This document shows, piece after piece, positions 50,311 through 63,825 of a DNA stretch of 64,000 nt. The stretch's first letter is position 1, and each line of letters starts with the position of its first letter. The stretch is taken from the NCBI GenBank assembly GCA_963580455.1, contig OY756958.1:23572501-23636500 (forward strand), written 5' to 3'. The translations under genes were made by a program, and so were the position numbers. The DNA is from Euonymus europaeus. Lineage: Eukaryota; Streptophyta; Magnoliopsida; Celastrales; Celastraceae. The notes below the pieces were generated by a model. The model did not search any database. It saw nothing but the letters and a program-made list of their open reading frames with translations, and was not told the origin of the DNA.

Positions 50311-51699
50311 GGAACTAATGAGGTGATAATACGTCTCTCATGTTGATTCGCTATGAGGTCTAGAACAGTCGGAAGAATAATTCGTGTATGATGTGAGTTA
50401 AATGCTCGGGAAACACCTATCCTTCTATTATATGATGTGAGTTAAATGCTTGGGGAATACATATCCTTGGGGAAATACCTATCCTTCTATTATATTGAAT
50501 GTATGTGTGGTTCGACATTGATAGATCTAGGCTGATCTCAGTGTCCTTCTGTGTGGATAAATGTTTTGTGGAATAATGCTTGTGAAAGTATGTCTGGGAG
50601 TATTATGTGGTCTTCCATGGTTGGTTTGGGTGTTTTGTCTTCTTTGCTACATGTTATCATGAGTTACCAACAAATTGAGTTACAGCGTGTTTTTGAAAGT
50701 GACAAAAGTTACAAGATTTATCTTTGTCACAGCTGATATATGGATGCCAGGTTACTTTTGAAAATTCCTCCCATGATGAGAGAGGTCTTGATTCTGATAG
50801 TTGTAACTTGTAAGGTTGATGAGGGTTGACTTGTCCATTGTTGTTTGTCTGTGTGGTGGCTTTCATGGTCTAAAGTCTAAACACAGCTCAAATATGTCGG
50901 GAGAGGGGCCCTACACCACTCTACAAAACAACAGAAAACATGTGATATATATATATATAAATATATTGAAAGGAAATTTTTTTTATTCAAGCGCCAAGGG
51001 GTGCAACCCAAACAAATTACCAGGAAGAAAAATTCTGATAATCAAAGATATTCCCATAGAAAAAAGAAGACCAAAACCTAATGAAATCAAACCATCTATG
51101 AAGGTGTCCATGGAGGATCCCTTGTTATTGAAGATTCTGCCATTCCTTCCCAGCCAAAGGATCCACATTACAAATATTGGAACCGTAACTTGTTTCATTC
51201 TTGAATCTCGTACTTGAATCGCGTTTTGCAGAGAATGGGGAACCTATGTTTTGGTGATTTTTGACTTTTTGTGGCCAAATTTGAGTTGGGTGATATCTAC
51301 CGTTGGATCAAAAGTAGAAGATCTAACGGTCAATATTTTTTTCCAGATATCAAGACCGCACCGCACTACTAAAATAGAACGACCCACGGGATCCCAACGG
51401 AAGTAGCACTTGGACACCCACCCCAAAACAACAATTAAGGGTTGAACAGGAGAAGCTATGTCACAAACTGATCGATTAGCACCAACAAGATACATGATAT
51501 CCAGATGTTAAGGATTAAAAACAAAAACCACGAAACAGCCAACACTCTTAACACCATACAAATGTCTAACTGGGCAGTTCTTAATTCTTACTAACAATCA
51601 AACCGTTTTGTACAATCAAAAAGAATGTGTAGCCCTAAAAACATTTTTTCTTTTATTCTCCTCATGATGCGCCAAAGGCGCTATCTGTTATTTCTGCAA
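50311..51699. other. Spacer between convergent genes
   Basis: This contains the 3' flanks of the hydrolase (plus) and BPM (minus) genes, a short direct repeat at about 50390-50490 (TATGATGTGAGTTAAATGCT twice) and a LINE 3' fragment. No gene was seen. Confidence 0.5.
50975..51210 (-). mobile_element. LINE (non-LTR retroelement) 3' fragment
   Basis: On the minus strand 51198-50983 reads VPIFVMWILWLGRNGRIFNNK and on to a stop. WxLWxxRNxRIF is the motif seen near the end of plant LINE ORF2 proteins, after the reverse transcriptase. No RT catalytic motifs are present and the 5' part is missing. Confidence 0.5.
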
Positions 51700-54600
51700 T
51701 CAACGAAATCTTTGCTTCACCCGCCTTCCGTTCACATCACAGCCATCAAAGAACGACTCTTTTCCAGATCCAACAATCGCAGAATGCTCGCCAACCCTAG
51801 CCACATACTGCAGCACTTCAGTTAGTACCAAAGGGCAGCTGTCTTTTAGGTGCCTGAATCCATCCGTTTGCATCACAGCTGAAAAACAATACACCACCTT
51901 TTTGTCATGTCATTCTTTTTATAAACACAAAAAGGAAACAATTAACAGCAGTGTCATTCAATCACCATAAAAGTCCAAAAGCAAAATGAATATTATACAG
52001 ATAAGCAAGAAGAAAGGTACACCTGCACGAACACCAGTTGAAATATACGACAACAAGTTACAGTGATTACCACATAAGAGTCATATTGATCATCAAAAAA
52101 GAAAATAAGCCCAAGGTAAACAAATTTTGAAACAAAGGGAAAATTCAGTAACAGAGACTTGAATGAAAACTTCTATAACCAGAACAGAAATGCAGAATTA
52201 CCTTTCAAATTTTCAGGCATTGCGATGTATTTAAGGCAAACGGCTTTCAGTTGAAAACACTGATGCTGTTCTGCCAAGGCTAAAGTTGTTGCAACAGTAT
52301 TTATGGCTACATCTTCACAAAGTTTAGCCTCACAGATCAATCGGAGTCTCTCAAGTGCATAACAATCTGCTGCTGCAAGCAGATGCTGAGCAATCAATGT
52401 ACTAGCCCCTTTAGAGTTCTGACCAACAAGCTCTTCCATTTCAGGCAGGGCATCCCAGTAGATAAAATGAAGTAAAGCCTGCAAACAGCCAATCCATTGG
52501 GGGTGGGTGAAAAGGTTAATGCTATGCCTGAAATTTTCCAATAGCCACAGTAAGACTAAAAAAAATAGCATATCCTGCATTTCAAATACTAAATGGATTT
52601 TTTTTATATAAACAGCATCACCGATGTTCACTTGTAACACTATGCTTAGTAAAAAAAATGATGAAACACAAGAGCATGGCAACATAAACGAGAATGGTCA
52701 CACATCTCTTCAGTTGACCAGCTAACAAGGTCGATTTAATTTGCTTACTCATCCCAGCTTCATTTTCACCAAAGGCAAAAGGAGCCAAGATAACATCCAA
52801 ACCACTAAAGTGGTAAATACCACAAAACTACAATTCCTTCCATAATCCATACTACAACAATATGTACTTAAAATAATCTAGAACACGCACAGGTATCAAA
52901 CTCTGATACTAACAAGAGTATGGTACAAAAGTAGGCATTTTTATACAATCATTATTACTGCTGCCAAAAGGAAGGGAGATAGCTAGACATATTTACCCAA
53001 AGGCAATCTTATCAATGTATCTATATAACAGGAGAAGTGCTGCATAAAGCCAATAAACTTTGTAAAAAGATAATTGAAGGTGCAAAAACCAAAAACATAA
53101 TTTTATATCAATTAAAAAATATAGATCAAACATGTATCAAATAGGGGCAGTCAGGAAGATAAGCAAGAAGATGGTGAACCTTCACCGGAGAGAATAAGAA
53201 GTGTACAGGAGCAGCGCCTTAAGAGATGATTCCAGATGTTAATTTGTGGGCAAGGATCCTGTATTGCATCGCAATCACTCACCACCAAGGGCAACCAACG
53301 AAAATGATAGTGCTTCCTAAGACACTTAATTGGCATCATGTACAAACGATTCCATAACTGGTATATAATCATCACTGAATAACTTTTGAAATTCAATAGA
53401 ATACTGAGTAACACATAAAAATTCCCAATCTGTAACCTTGGTTTGGCGCTGACAAAGGCAGACCCAAACGAACCCTTTCAGAGAAGTATGTGCAAAGTAA
53501 TTCTTGAGTATTCACCAATATTTCTCTCCAAGGCCTTTCCAAATTCATCTATGACACTCAACAGATAAAAAAATAGCACAAGTATAATACATACTATACA
53601 GTTTGCCAAGAAGATAGAGAAAACAAAGCACACAATCAAGAATCATAATGTCACCACAGAAAAGGCTTCATGCTTTATATCCACAAAGGAGAAATCAGTA
53701 AAGCTTTCCGAGCCTTCCCGGATATTAACAGTAAGCTGAGTTGAGCAAAAAATAAACAAGAGTGATTTATATTTGCAAACACACGAATGTACACAAAGCA
53801 CAACAAAAGTGCAAATGGAGAGAACCTTAAAAACTGGGGCTTCCATGTCTTCAATTTCTATGCAGTCAGTGTTGTTATCCTTCATTGGACCAAAGAGTTG
53901 TGCCTTAAACACAGGGGAACGTGCAGCAAGAACCAACTTGTGAGCAGAAAAAATTTCTCCATTAACCTCAAATTTCACGTCTGTTCCCTTTCCACTTTCT
54001 AAAAGTTGTCCAAAATGCTGACCAATGTCAGAAGGTGGAACTGTAATACTGTAAGTTTTAGGTCCCTCTGTTTGCGACCTAACGACACCAACACGACAGC
54101 GTATCAAGAGGCAATCGTCTTTAAGGTAGTCTGATGTCTCTAACATACTTCTTTTGAAAAAACGTTTGAAACCCCTGCACCATTCAATAGTAGTATTCAT
54201 TAGAATTCAGTGGTCATTCACAATAAGTCATGTTTCGAAACTAAAACATACAAACCAAAATTAAGATGGCAGATTGTGTGCACTGAACCTACAAAAAAGG
54301 GAAATATTCAGGAGACAAAAAAAAGCTTGAGTATCAGATCAATCGACAGAAAAGATACCAAAAAAGCACACAGGAGAGCACCGACATATACTAGTAATAT
54401 GTAAACAAAGCCCTTAGGAGAAGGAAAGAAACAAATCAAGATCGTTAAACACAAAAAACTAATCAACTAAAATAATGATGATCAGATGATTAACAAATGA
54501 TAACAAAACCGAACAGAACAGTTCAAGAGTCAACATCCAGCCAAATAAAGCCACAAGGTGAACTTCACATCAAAATCTCACCCCTCTAATCTTTCAAAAG

Positions 54601-57600
54601 TTGAACTGTTTCTTCAAACTGAAAACCCCCCATCAAAAGTGGGGAGGAACTGACCACTTTTTCCATTTGATGCTAGTCAAATTCTCTTCCAAAAAGGCCA
54701 AAATCTGTGCATGCTCAGCAGCAATGGCAAAATGATTGAAAAGATATATCATAATCCCAAGAAGGCGAACATGAAATAACATGTGGCAACTGTTTTATAA
54801 TTCCACTTGCTTACACAATGTCAACCAACAACAATCTTCATTGTTTAAATAACAACCACCAGCAACAGTAAACCACCAGCACATACAACTGTTACATGAT
54901 TCCTCCGCTAGGATCCTTACAAATGTTGATGTCAAAACGACTGGCTTGGCAGGCAGGGGAAAGCATCCCTAGGGAAACCCCAAAATTTTCCTAATAGCTT
55001 GCCAAGCTAGTAGGTGTTGCAAACTACATAAGAGCACTCTCAGCAGCTTCCTCATCCCTATCCCTATGCTAACAGTTTACATTACCATTTTTTAGGATAG
55101 GGAGTCAGTTTTTGCAATACGCACACAACAGTGTTCCTATATTGGTTCCCTAAATTTTGAATTTCAAATTTTGACATTTAAATTTTAAATGTGTAACGAT
55201 AACATTTTTAAAGATTCCATTAATATGCCTTCAACATATTTCAAGAAGTCAAAAAACACAACATGACAAAAGACACATAGAATGAAACTCAAATGGTTCA
55301 TTGGTATGTGTCGATGATACCAAAGTCAAGAACTCAAATGAAGCCCAAATCCCATATTAATACTCCACAACAGATGAAATAATAAACAGACACAAACCAA
55401 TCAAGTCATAACTCAAAACACAAGGCCAAATGATTAACTTCAAAATGTCTCGGTACTGAATAGCAAAGAGAGTAAACAGAAGAAAAGAAAAAAAAGCATA
55501 TCTCTTGTGCATTTGTTTCATGCACCATCAGTGTAGCTATAAAAACGACCAACAGAGAAAATGGTTACTTTATGGTGTTTTAAGATAACACATTTAACTA
55601 GGTAGAGTCGTAGAGAAGAACACCAAGTAATTTCAATCCCAAGACAGAACAAACAAACCTGAGAGATTGCTCTTACACCAATTTACCAGATATAGATGAT
55701 ACTGATCAACAGCAACATCTCCATTGCTTCCATCCACAATTTTTCATAAAAAATTTCATACCAACCAGGCTTATGAGCGAAAATGTCTGAACTCCCTTTC
55801 AGAGATACGGGATTACAAGATACCAGAATTGAAGAGCAGACCCCAAATACAAAGAAAGCATGAAATAAAATTAAATGGTCCATGAAAACAAACAACGTAA
55901 AATCTTCCACTCCACCAGAAAAAAGAGAACTAATTACGGAGTTTTACAGAGAGAATGCAAACAGAACGAGTCTCTTTGATGTATAATTATTATTATCAAC
56001 ATTAACAGGAATCTTAAAATTCCAAGCATGCCCAAAACGATGGATCGAAAGAGAATAACCTTAATTGCTTCACCAATCGCTGCGGAGAAGAGGGAAACGA
56101 AAGACGAGGGAGAAGCATGCCCAAGAGGGAGAGGGCCGGAGAAGAGGGAGAAGCAAAATGCGAACGTGCCTTCGTTTTTGTTCTTTACGGAAAAAATCTT
56201 CCGTCAAAACATATGCACGTGTCAACATAATAGACCCACAAAAAATATAAGGACCGGTCTTTCCAATCCCTCAATTTGGGGACTCAAATTATATATAAGG
56301 ATTGAGATGGTGAGTCATTTAGGAATAGGGATAATGTTGGATAGATAATTTTTTAGATAGTCTTTAAATCTGGGGATAGGGAGTCTAATAAGGAGGCTGC
56401 TAAGAGTGCTCTAAGAGCTCATAATAAATATTTGCTTGAAGAGCATCACCTTGGGAGCAATTCAAATCATTTTATCACTCATTCCCCTCTATACGACTTG
56501 TTGATTAAACTTATCTTATGGTTTTTCAAATGATTTAACATCTCCCTAATAACGCTTGTCCCGAACTGGAGAAATAACAACTGAGTCATTCTACAGAAGT
56601 CCAGATCCAGAAACATATCCACTGTGGTAGAGAGGTCTAAAATTTCGTATGCATGCGATAGCAGATGCCTTTAAAACTAACATAAGCACTATTAAAACAC
56701 CATGAATGAATAGCATGGTATAACATGAGGATGCTACAAAAGATGTATCTCACTACATGAGAAGAAGAACTAGGACACAGCTCACGACCAAATGATAAAA
56801 AGAAAAAACACATGATAAAATTTAGAATTCAATCTGGCAAAACTTCAAAAAAAATTCCCCACCCCCCAATATGCTCCTAATTTTAATTTTTTTTATCATA
56901 ACAAAAAGTTGGGCATCTCATCACACTACGTGGATACAAAAGTTTTGGCAAAACAATCAAAGCAGATGTTTCCTTGCACACGTTCTATAACCCAAAGAAT
57001 TTTCCCTTTTTTGAATGTAAGAGAGGTTTATAAGGCACCACGAGGGTGCAACCTAAGGATCCTATGATGTCCATAGATTCATTGTTATACTGCAGATTTA
57101 CAGCTGATTTTTCTTTTAACTCAAACATGAAAATGTAGTCAACAGTTAAATCAAATCAAATCAATCTTTGAAAGAAGAAAAGAGCTAAAAAAAATAAGAG
57201 ACAATCACGATTCATGAAGCAGTCACTAAATAGCCCTACGCACAGGTAAAGCAGTCCTGAGTCAACAATGCAAAAATGAGCAACACACCTGTTGGAAACC
57301 CTAAAGCAAACGGTCTAGAGAGAACAGCAGTCTATATGCTGTTCAGGGAAAAAATTGTTAAAGTCTAGGACTACATAGGTATTAAAGGGCGACTAAATAA
57401 CCCTTGTTTCAAAACCTTAAGAAAACAATCTTCAATATATTAGAATTCAATGCGAGGAGTTGGGACAGAAAAATAACACAGAAGAATCAGATACAATAGA
57501 TAAATAGAAATAAAACATTCTCCCAAAAGTGTTTGTCTTTGAGAAACCTAGACAAACACGCCTACTTGTGGTTCTCAAACCCAACCTAAACTCCTAATAA

Positions 57601-58282
57601 TGACAACAAAATCAAGTGACAAGAGGGCATGTCTTGAATGAAGTGTAAAATAAGCACTGAAAAAGCCACAAATGACTTAGGCGAATGACCAACCAAATCA
57701 TAATCAAATACCAATAACCTTTGAATGCCTACTGATTGCCTTCGTGAAAATGTGTAAAGCCCAGAGGACGATTAGATTGAGAATAAAAAAAAGTAAGGAT
57801 GATTAATACACCCCCAACAAAGCATATGTTATCAAAATAGCAAACTCTATGTTCAATATGACAAGACTCAACATTATTAATAAACTCGAATCTCACCACA
57901 TGCTTCCCCTGTATTTAAGCGAGTAAGGCCCGCTCTCAAGCGTCCTTCCAAAATGACTATGCACCTTGTGTGTGTTCTTTCCGCTCAGGTCAACGAGTGT
58001 GAGCTCAAAGAGCGCCCTCACATCTGTGCCATCGCTGGCTAGGGCAATGAACAGAGATATGTACGACGCATTATCTTCCGGGCTCTTACCGTCCGGGTAA
58101 AAGTAGATCGCCCACTCAAAACCGCCAACGACGAAGGTCTCGGACTGGACGTACTTCCCAATCCCCATACCCTTATTAAGCGAATAGCCCGTGATTCTGA
58201 ATTCATGGTTTCCATTTATGGTCTCCGTACGAGACGTTGATGACGAGTTTGTTAGATCCCAGCAAGCTTCAACTGTGCCCAT
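51700..58282 (-). CDS. BPM1: BPM-type MATH-BTB/POZ protein
   Basis: Four exons: 58282-57897, 54174-53826, 52478-52202, 51878-51700, in frame to 396 aa. The MATH domain covers about 20-150 ([44 protein letters not shown]) and recruits substrates such as transcription factors. BTB/POZ covers about 190-300 ([31 protein letters not shown]) and binds CULLIN3. A BACK-like C-terminus follows ([30 protein letters not shown] as a run of helices), and the tail [10 protein letters not shown] fits the BPM1/BPM2 branch. The role is substrate adaptor of a CUL3 ubiquitin ligase in nucleus and cytoplasm. Intron 1 is 3.7 kb and holds a 1.4-kb transposon. The paralogue number is a best guess. Confidence 0.92.
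55032..56411. mobile_element. PIF/Harbinger-type non-autonomous element, 1,380 bp, TAA duplication
   Basis: The left end GAGCACTCTCAGCAGC and the complement of the right end GAGCACTCTTAGCAGC form the inverted repeat, continuing as TCCT and CCCTATCCC. TAA flanks both sides (55029-55031, 56412-56414). The interior has no transposase but contains a purine-rich segment near 56080-56150 like the 5' ends of the Harbinger copies at 2.4 and 6.9 kb. It lies in intron 1 of the BPM gene. Confidence 0.8.
57000..57062 (-). mobile_element. Possible LINE 3'-tail remnant
   Basis: CCTTTTTTGAATG followed by GGTTTATAAGGCACCACGAGG resembles the tail sequence at 50975 (GCCAAGGGGTGCAACCC) and at 3538. Short and uncertain. 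Confidence 0.25.
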
Positions 58283-58299
58283 CTAACAGATAATTTCAG

Positions 58300-59815
58300 A
58301 GGACAATATCTAATTTTGCTAATCTGGTTATTGTTATTCGCGCTCAATGGGAAATGGGTTTGGTCTAGAATCGAGGTTCAATAATTGGGCACCGTTAGGG
58401 TTTTGGGGTGATAAGACCGACAAGAACGCGCGCTTAAAAGTGGAGTTTGTAAGGGTGTTCTCCTGCCTAAGGAGGATTAGCGAAGGCGGGTGATTGCTCG
58501 TTACGGTTGTTTACACTTTACACCGGGAGGGTCTTCCTGTTGATGGAAGGAAACGGAGATGGTGGTGAATGGTTGGAAATCGTGAAAGAGTTGGAGACGA
58601 GCTGGATATGTATAGTAAATGTGAAACGTCGTAAAATGTTTTTTTCAACTAAAATTAAGTTTTTAGTTTATAAATAAATTCACAGGTAAAAGGATAAAAA
58701 TATGATTGTCAAAATAGCTATCTAGATGGTAAGAGCCTACCATCTTAAGATTTTATATTAACAAAATGACTCCGATAGAGTCAAAATATAGTAAATTTGA
58801 TAATATGGTACGATTTTAGTGTTTAATCTTAAATATTTTAATGAGACTATCGATCTTATCGATCCTGTAAATCTTACTTTAATGAGTTTATAAGTTGATA
58901 TCTATCAGTTATTCAATTATAATTCAAATAATGGTTAGAGGTCCTGATTTAGTCATAGTCAAAATGCTTGACTGATCATCATCATCAAAATATATATTTT
59001 CAATAAATCGAACGGTGGTGTTTTGTGTGTAATTGAAAATCATACCTTGTTAATGTCACAATTCCACAAGTTTGACATTAAAAATGTGTCTTTATATCAA
59101 AGAATAAAATCACAAGATTTTTTTATTGATCATATTTCCATAGTTATTTGAAGGTCTTAAAAACATGTCCATAGATAAATATATCATTATTATATTATTT
59201 TATATTTATTTTTGAAAAAAATAATTGAAAAAGACACTTTCTTTTAAACATCAAATGTGCTTTTTTTTCTTTTTCTTTTTTGTCTTTGACATATCAATGT
59301 AAATTTAAAGATGAAAGGCAAAGGCATTCTAATGATTTCAGCTTGAAATTATCATTATTTTGAATATCAATCATCCGTATGAGGTCTCCTTTATATTTTA
59401 TACATATGATAATTTATTTAGATGATTGAGATTTAAAATAAAAATATATATATAGGCTGAAATCATTATAACCCTCTCATTCCATAAATTTCACTTTTGT
59501 TGTGTAAGTATTGGGGCCCTAATACTGAATGACAACATGTCATTACATGTGACATTTTTTCAAAAGAAAAAAAATCCACATCATTAAAAATATCAGATCA
59601 TTAACAAGCTCTAATTTACGATGATGATATTAGTAATCTCAAAACAAAACACCTCTATGATCTTATGTACTGACAAATATATTAGAGGATTTGAAGTCAA
59701 ATTCAACATGCAAAATTTAAATTTACCGACAATATTTCTATTGAGACGCTCCAGAGGTGTTTTTTTTGTTTGGAATATTTAACATTTTTGGCTAATTTAT
59801 AATAGAAAATCACTC
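58300..59815. other. Intergenic, BPM 5' flank and AT-rich spacer
   Basis: The first 300 bp are GC-richer and should hold the BPM promoter; no clear TATA box was found. The rest is AT-rich without ORFs or recognised repeats. Confidence 0.5.
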
Positions 59816-59816
59816 A

Positions 59817-60060
59817 AACAACCTGCGCGAAGCTTCTCTTTTCCCCAAACTCCTTGCTCCACCATTTCTTGTTCACTGACATCAGCTCCAGTAGCTTTCC
59901 CACTGTGCTAGGGATCTCGCTAGAAAACATATTAACTGAGATTGAGCGTCTTGAGATTGTGAAGTTGCCCTAAAGTTGCTAGAATCTCAATATTACCACA
60001 ATAATTTTTTAATTGTGATATAGAAGGAGGCAGAGAACCGTTCATGTCTATGCATAATAG
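59817..60060 (-). pseudogene. Leucine-rich-repeat protein fragment
   Basis: The minus strand reads MNGSLPPSISQLKN, then ATLGQLHNLKTLNLS, a frameshift with a stop, then NMFSSEIPSTVGKLLELMSVN. These are consecutive plant extracellular LRR units (consensus LxxLxNLxxLxLSxNxxxGxIP), with one shortened. No kinase or membrane segment lies nearby. It is a relic of an LRR receptor-like gene. Confidence 0.6.
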
Positions 60061-60192
60061 CGATCCTGCACAATCTCAAATCAGAGACCCCATATTCTCC
60101 ATCAATAAAGCAAACCCACTTTGCAAAATTGAAAACCAGTGAAACCCTTGACCTGAATTACTCACCCAAAGAAACCTGTTGAAAATGAAAGA

Positions 60193-60223
60193 AGAAGGGA
60201 GGAGGAGGAGGAGGAGGAGGAGG
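60193..60223 (+). repeat. (GGA)n microsatellite
   Basis: About ten GGA units; on the minus strand they give a spurious polyproline or polyserine reading. Confidence 0.9.
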
Positions 60224-60229
60224 TGCCAT

Positions 60230-63200
60230 CAATTTGTAAAGAAAAATCATGAATTGGGCCATGCATGAGACTCCCCGCTGAGCCCATAAACTGGCCCAAT
60301 AGCCCTTGTTGGAGACTTGGAGTCTTGATTTGCCCAATTGCCCCTGCAGCATCAATTAATGAAGTCCAAAAAAAGTCAGCAACCCGAGGAAGCATGCAAA
60401 AAAAGAAAAATAAATTTGGAAATGTTTGGGCAGTCCAGACTCCAGAGACCACACACATCCACTTGTGTTAGTAAACAGCTCATATCCCCACAACCCTCCA
60501 CTGCCTTGAGACACTCGCACACCCAACCACACATCCTTCGAGATATTTTCTCAGTAGTAGTCCTGAATTCTACCGTAAATCGGCAGGGAGAACCAGTGGC
60601 AGCCTTCAGATGGGTTGCATAGAAGATGCCAGGAACTTTGACGCAAGGATTTTTGTATCATAGGCTAAAACCACGGAAACAACTTATAGCCATTTGGTTG
60701 GTCCAATGTTGTGATGGGAAACGAATGAGAATCAAAATACAATACTGATGACGTTCAAACACTACTCGATTCACTGATACATCAAGTGTGGCCGAACTAG
60801 GAAGGCCAACCTGAGGTTTGTTTCTCAAGATTGACACTCCCATGTCTAAGTCAGTTAGAACAATGAGGAAAAATTGTACTAAAAACCGTAAGTTTGGGGC
60901 TCTTTAGTATTTGAAGAAAGTATGTAAATTGTGTGTGATCTCATATCTAGTGAAGGCTCATTTTAACTCATCATTTGGAATTAGACTCTTTCTTGACTTT
61001 ATGGTCGGATTTCTCAATTAGACCAACGTATATTGCGGTGGACACAACTATATATGCTAGAAGTCACGAGAAGTCTGTTAGCTGATCAATACTATGCTCG
61101 GATGTCTATTAGCCAACTAATACTTTGCCATAAGTCGGGTTTCTCTAGTACTTGAAGAAAGTAATTAGTCAATTCTGTGTAATCTCATATCTGGTGTTAA
61201 CTCCTTATCCATTTGGAATATATATATAGAGACACACACAGTTACTTACACAAATATATGAATATATACTCACAGTTGTATACATACATAGTTATATATA
61301 TATATATATACACACATATATATGTAAAAATTATATGTATGCAGAACAATTATATATTTGCTAAAAAAAAATCATAAAAAATGTGTTTATATAAATATAT
61401 AACTATATTAACCAAACATTGAAGAACAAATCCAGAAACTAATTTACAATTCATTGCAATTTATTTATATTAACCAAACATTTGAATATGATTATTTTGT
61501 AATTGGATTACTTTAATTTGATTACTAGCAATAGGATTCCTATTACGATTGCAAATCAATGTAACCAAACGGACTCGGCCATATTTGTTTTGTGGAAGTG
61601 AGGTGTAAGCCCTCCCTAAAACATTAGTGGCTGAATGCCTACCTGAAAAAAGTAGATGAGATTCAGGCCTCATTTTTTTCATGAGTAGAGAATACTACAG
61701 CTAGTTAAATGGAAGAGTACTAGCTGTGATGATATATTGCCTGGTTCATTCTAGGCAGAGATTGCTAAGATGTGCCCGGAAGACTACTTGTGAGGAAGAG
61801 ACTAGATGTTCTTATCATCAGTACTAAAGAATCTGAGTTTCTTTCTGTATGTGAGAAGTGGATGTGAAAATATGAGTAGTTCACACCTCATTTTTTCCTT
61901 GGCCATCATTTCCCTTCGTTTTCTTGGGGAATTTCTTTTCTTTCATTTTAAGTCATGATTAGAGGCCACTACTTGATTAAGCTCTACAAATTACAGAACC
62001 TCTCGCTTTCATGTATGCCATTTGTGTGTCTCTATATATAGAAATTCTCCTATGAGATCCTATAATGAGGTATTATTAGAGTTCAAATTATTTTCTAAAA
62101 AAATTATATTTGTATTTTAAACAATTTTACGAATCTAACGGTATATTTTTTGTTTGAAACAAAAATCAAATTCAACATAAAAGGGAGATAAAAGGGAGAT
62201 GACAATTTTAAATTGTCGAATATAAACTCAAAACATTCGATGTTTCAATCACTATAAATTTGATTTTTTTTTTGAACAAAAGATATATCACTGAATTCGT
62301 AAGATATGGATCAAAATACAAATTTAATTTTTCCAGATTTTTAAAAATATATTTTAAACCCAAAACTAATTCTTCTATATTAACCGTTCTCCTCTACGGC
62401 TATACGGACATCTGTGCAGAAGCATATTTAAGGACCATACATACGACGACACTATTGTCTCTTGTTCCAGCCGGCCATGATTTCCGACAACCGACCCACC
62501 AAATTGAAGCCTATGACCACCATGATCAAAACTCCATAAGTCTTGATATTAAGAAAGTGGATATGGGGCCATGTAACTTTTGTATTTCCAGATTGTATGG
62601 GAAAGAATTCGAGCAACGACATTCCCAAGTAACGGAAACGCCTACAATTCAAAGACCGCACGCAACAACATTACATGGCGTAATACAGAAGAAAAAGAAG
62701 AAACGCGTCCTTCTGTTTCTTCATCTGGGTTGTGGTTATGGAGGTGAATTTTCTTTTCTTTTTAATGGATTGAGAGTTGAAATCGGCAGACAACAAAGTG
62801 GAATTAGAATAATGTGGTTGCGGTCGTCTTGCCCACCTGTACGGGCTGCACTCAGATTCGTATCAAGAACGATTATTCCATCAAAATTAACAAATGACAG
62901 GGTGTGAATGTGATGAAAACTGAAGTTTAGGTCCCACTATAACCTTTAACTTGACACCAATAGACTCTTACTAAACCCATTCCTGCAAGCCAGAACCAAC
63001 AAGAATTTCCGCAACTACACAAAATGATGGAATCATACATAAGAGTCGGATAAGGCTTTAAATTATCAAAGCTAGTCAATGATAGTATTCTTTAAACAAA
63101 AACTTAATGGCATTCAAGCATGCATAACAATTCACGTTTCTGCTAGGCTCACCAACCTCATTAGTTGCCAATTGATTTCAAGTTGTCGAGTCAACGATTC

Positions 63201-63825
63201 CGCGAGATGATGCTGTTTGTAGGGCAACATCAAAGGACAGTGAAAACTCATCATGGTAATTTCTTTGTTCATGGAAGTAAGTCCTGAGAAGAAGTAACAA
63301 AAGACGTGACCAAAATAGCATAGCAAAGCCAAAAAGCCTCACTTTTGGCTAAGCAAAAGTGCTTTTGGGTAATGCTGAGGAACTTGATAGATAGAAAAGC
63401 AAACCCACTGTAAGACAGCATGAGATAGCTTTTGCCCAGAATTAAAGGAGGGAATATGAAGTGACAACAAAGCACACCATGTAACTTTCAAGGAAAAATG
63501 ACTGAAAAAGAGAAACAATTTGACGTTACTCTTTCCTCTTAAGTTCCCACAAACAAGATAAACGTGCACCCCAAGCTCATTCTCCTCTTCGTTTATAACC
63601 ACCATTTCTCCATTCTTTCTTGTACAACATAAACTAAAAAAAATATTGAAGGCACTACCAGTCCTCTCTAAATCTTCCAATTTCTTCAAATCCTTTTACA
63701 AACTCTTCTGTTTATAATTATAACCCGCCTTTAAACAACAAGAGCTTCAAAGTTCGTCTTTCCCATCAACCAAACTCTTCAACCCAATTGTCCTGATAGA
63801 GTGTAGCAGCCAAGTTTCTTTCAAC
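60230..63825. other. Intergenic, no gene confirmed
   Basis: This contains imperfect direct repeats (about 60890-60985 and 61130-61225, both with TTTGAAGAAAGTA or CTTGAAGAAAGTA and TCTCATATCT), (AT)n tracts near 61290-61325, and a sequence at 61480-61590 ending GTAACCAAACGGAC that looks like the end of a DNA transposon. A 215-codon plus-strand ORF at 62260-62907 shows no known motif. The last 200 bp are probably the leader of the gene at 63826. Confidence 0.4.

Noticed and set aside
60158..60458. Minus-strand ORFs with polyproline or polyserine
   Set aside because: Generated by the (GGA)n microsatellite.
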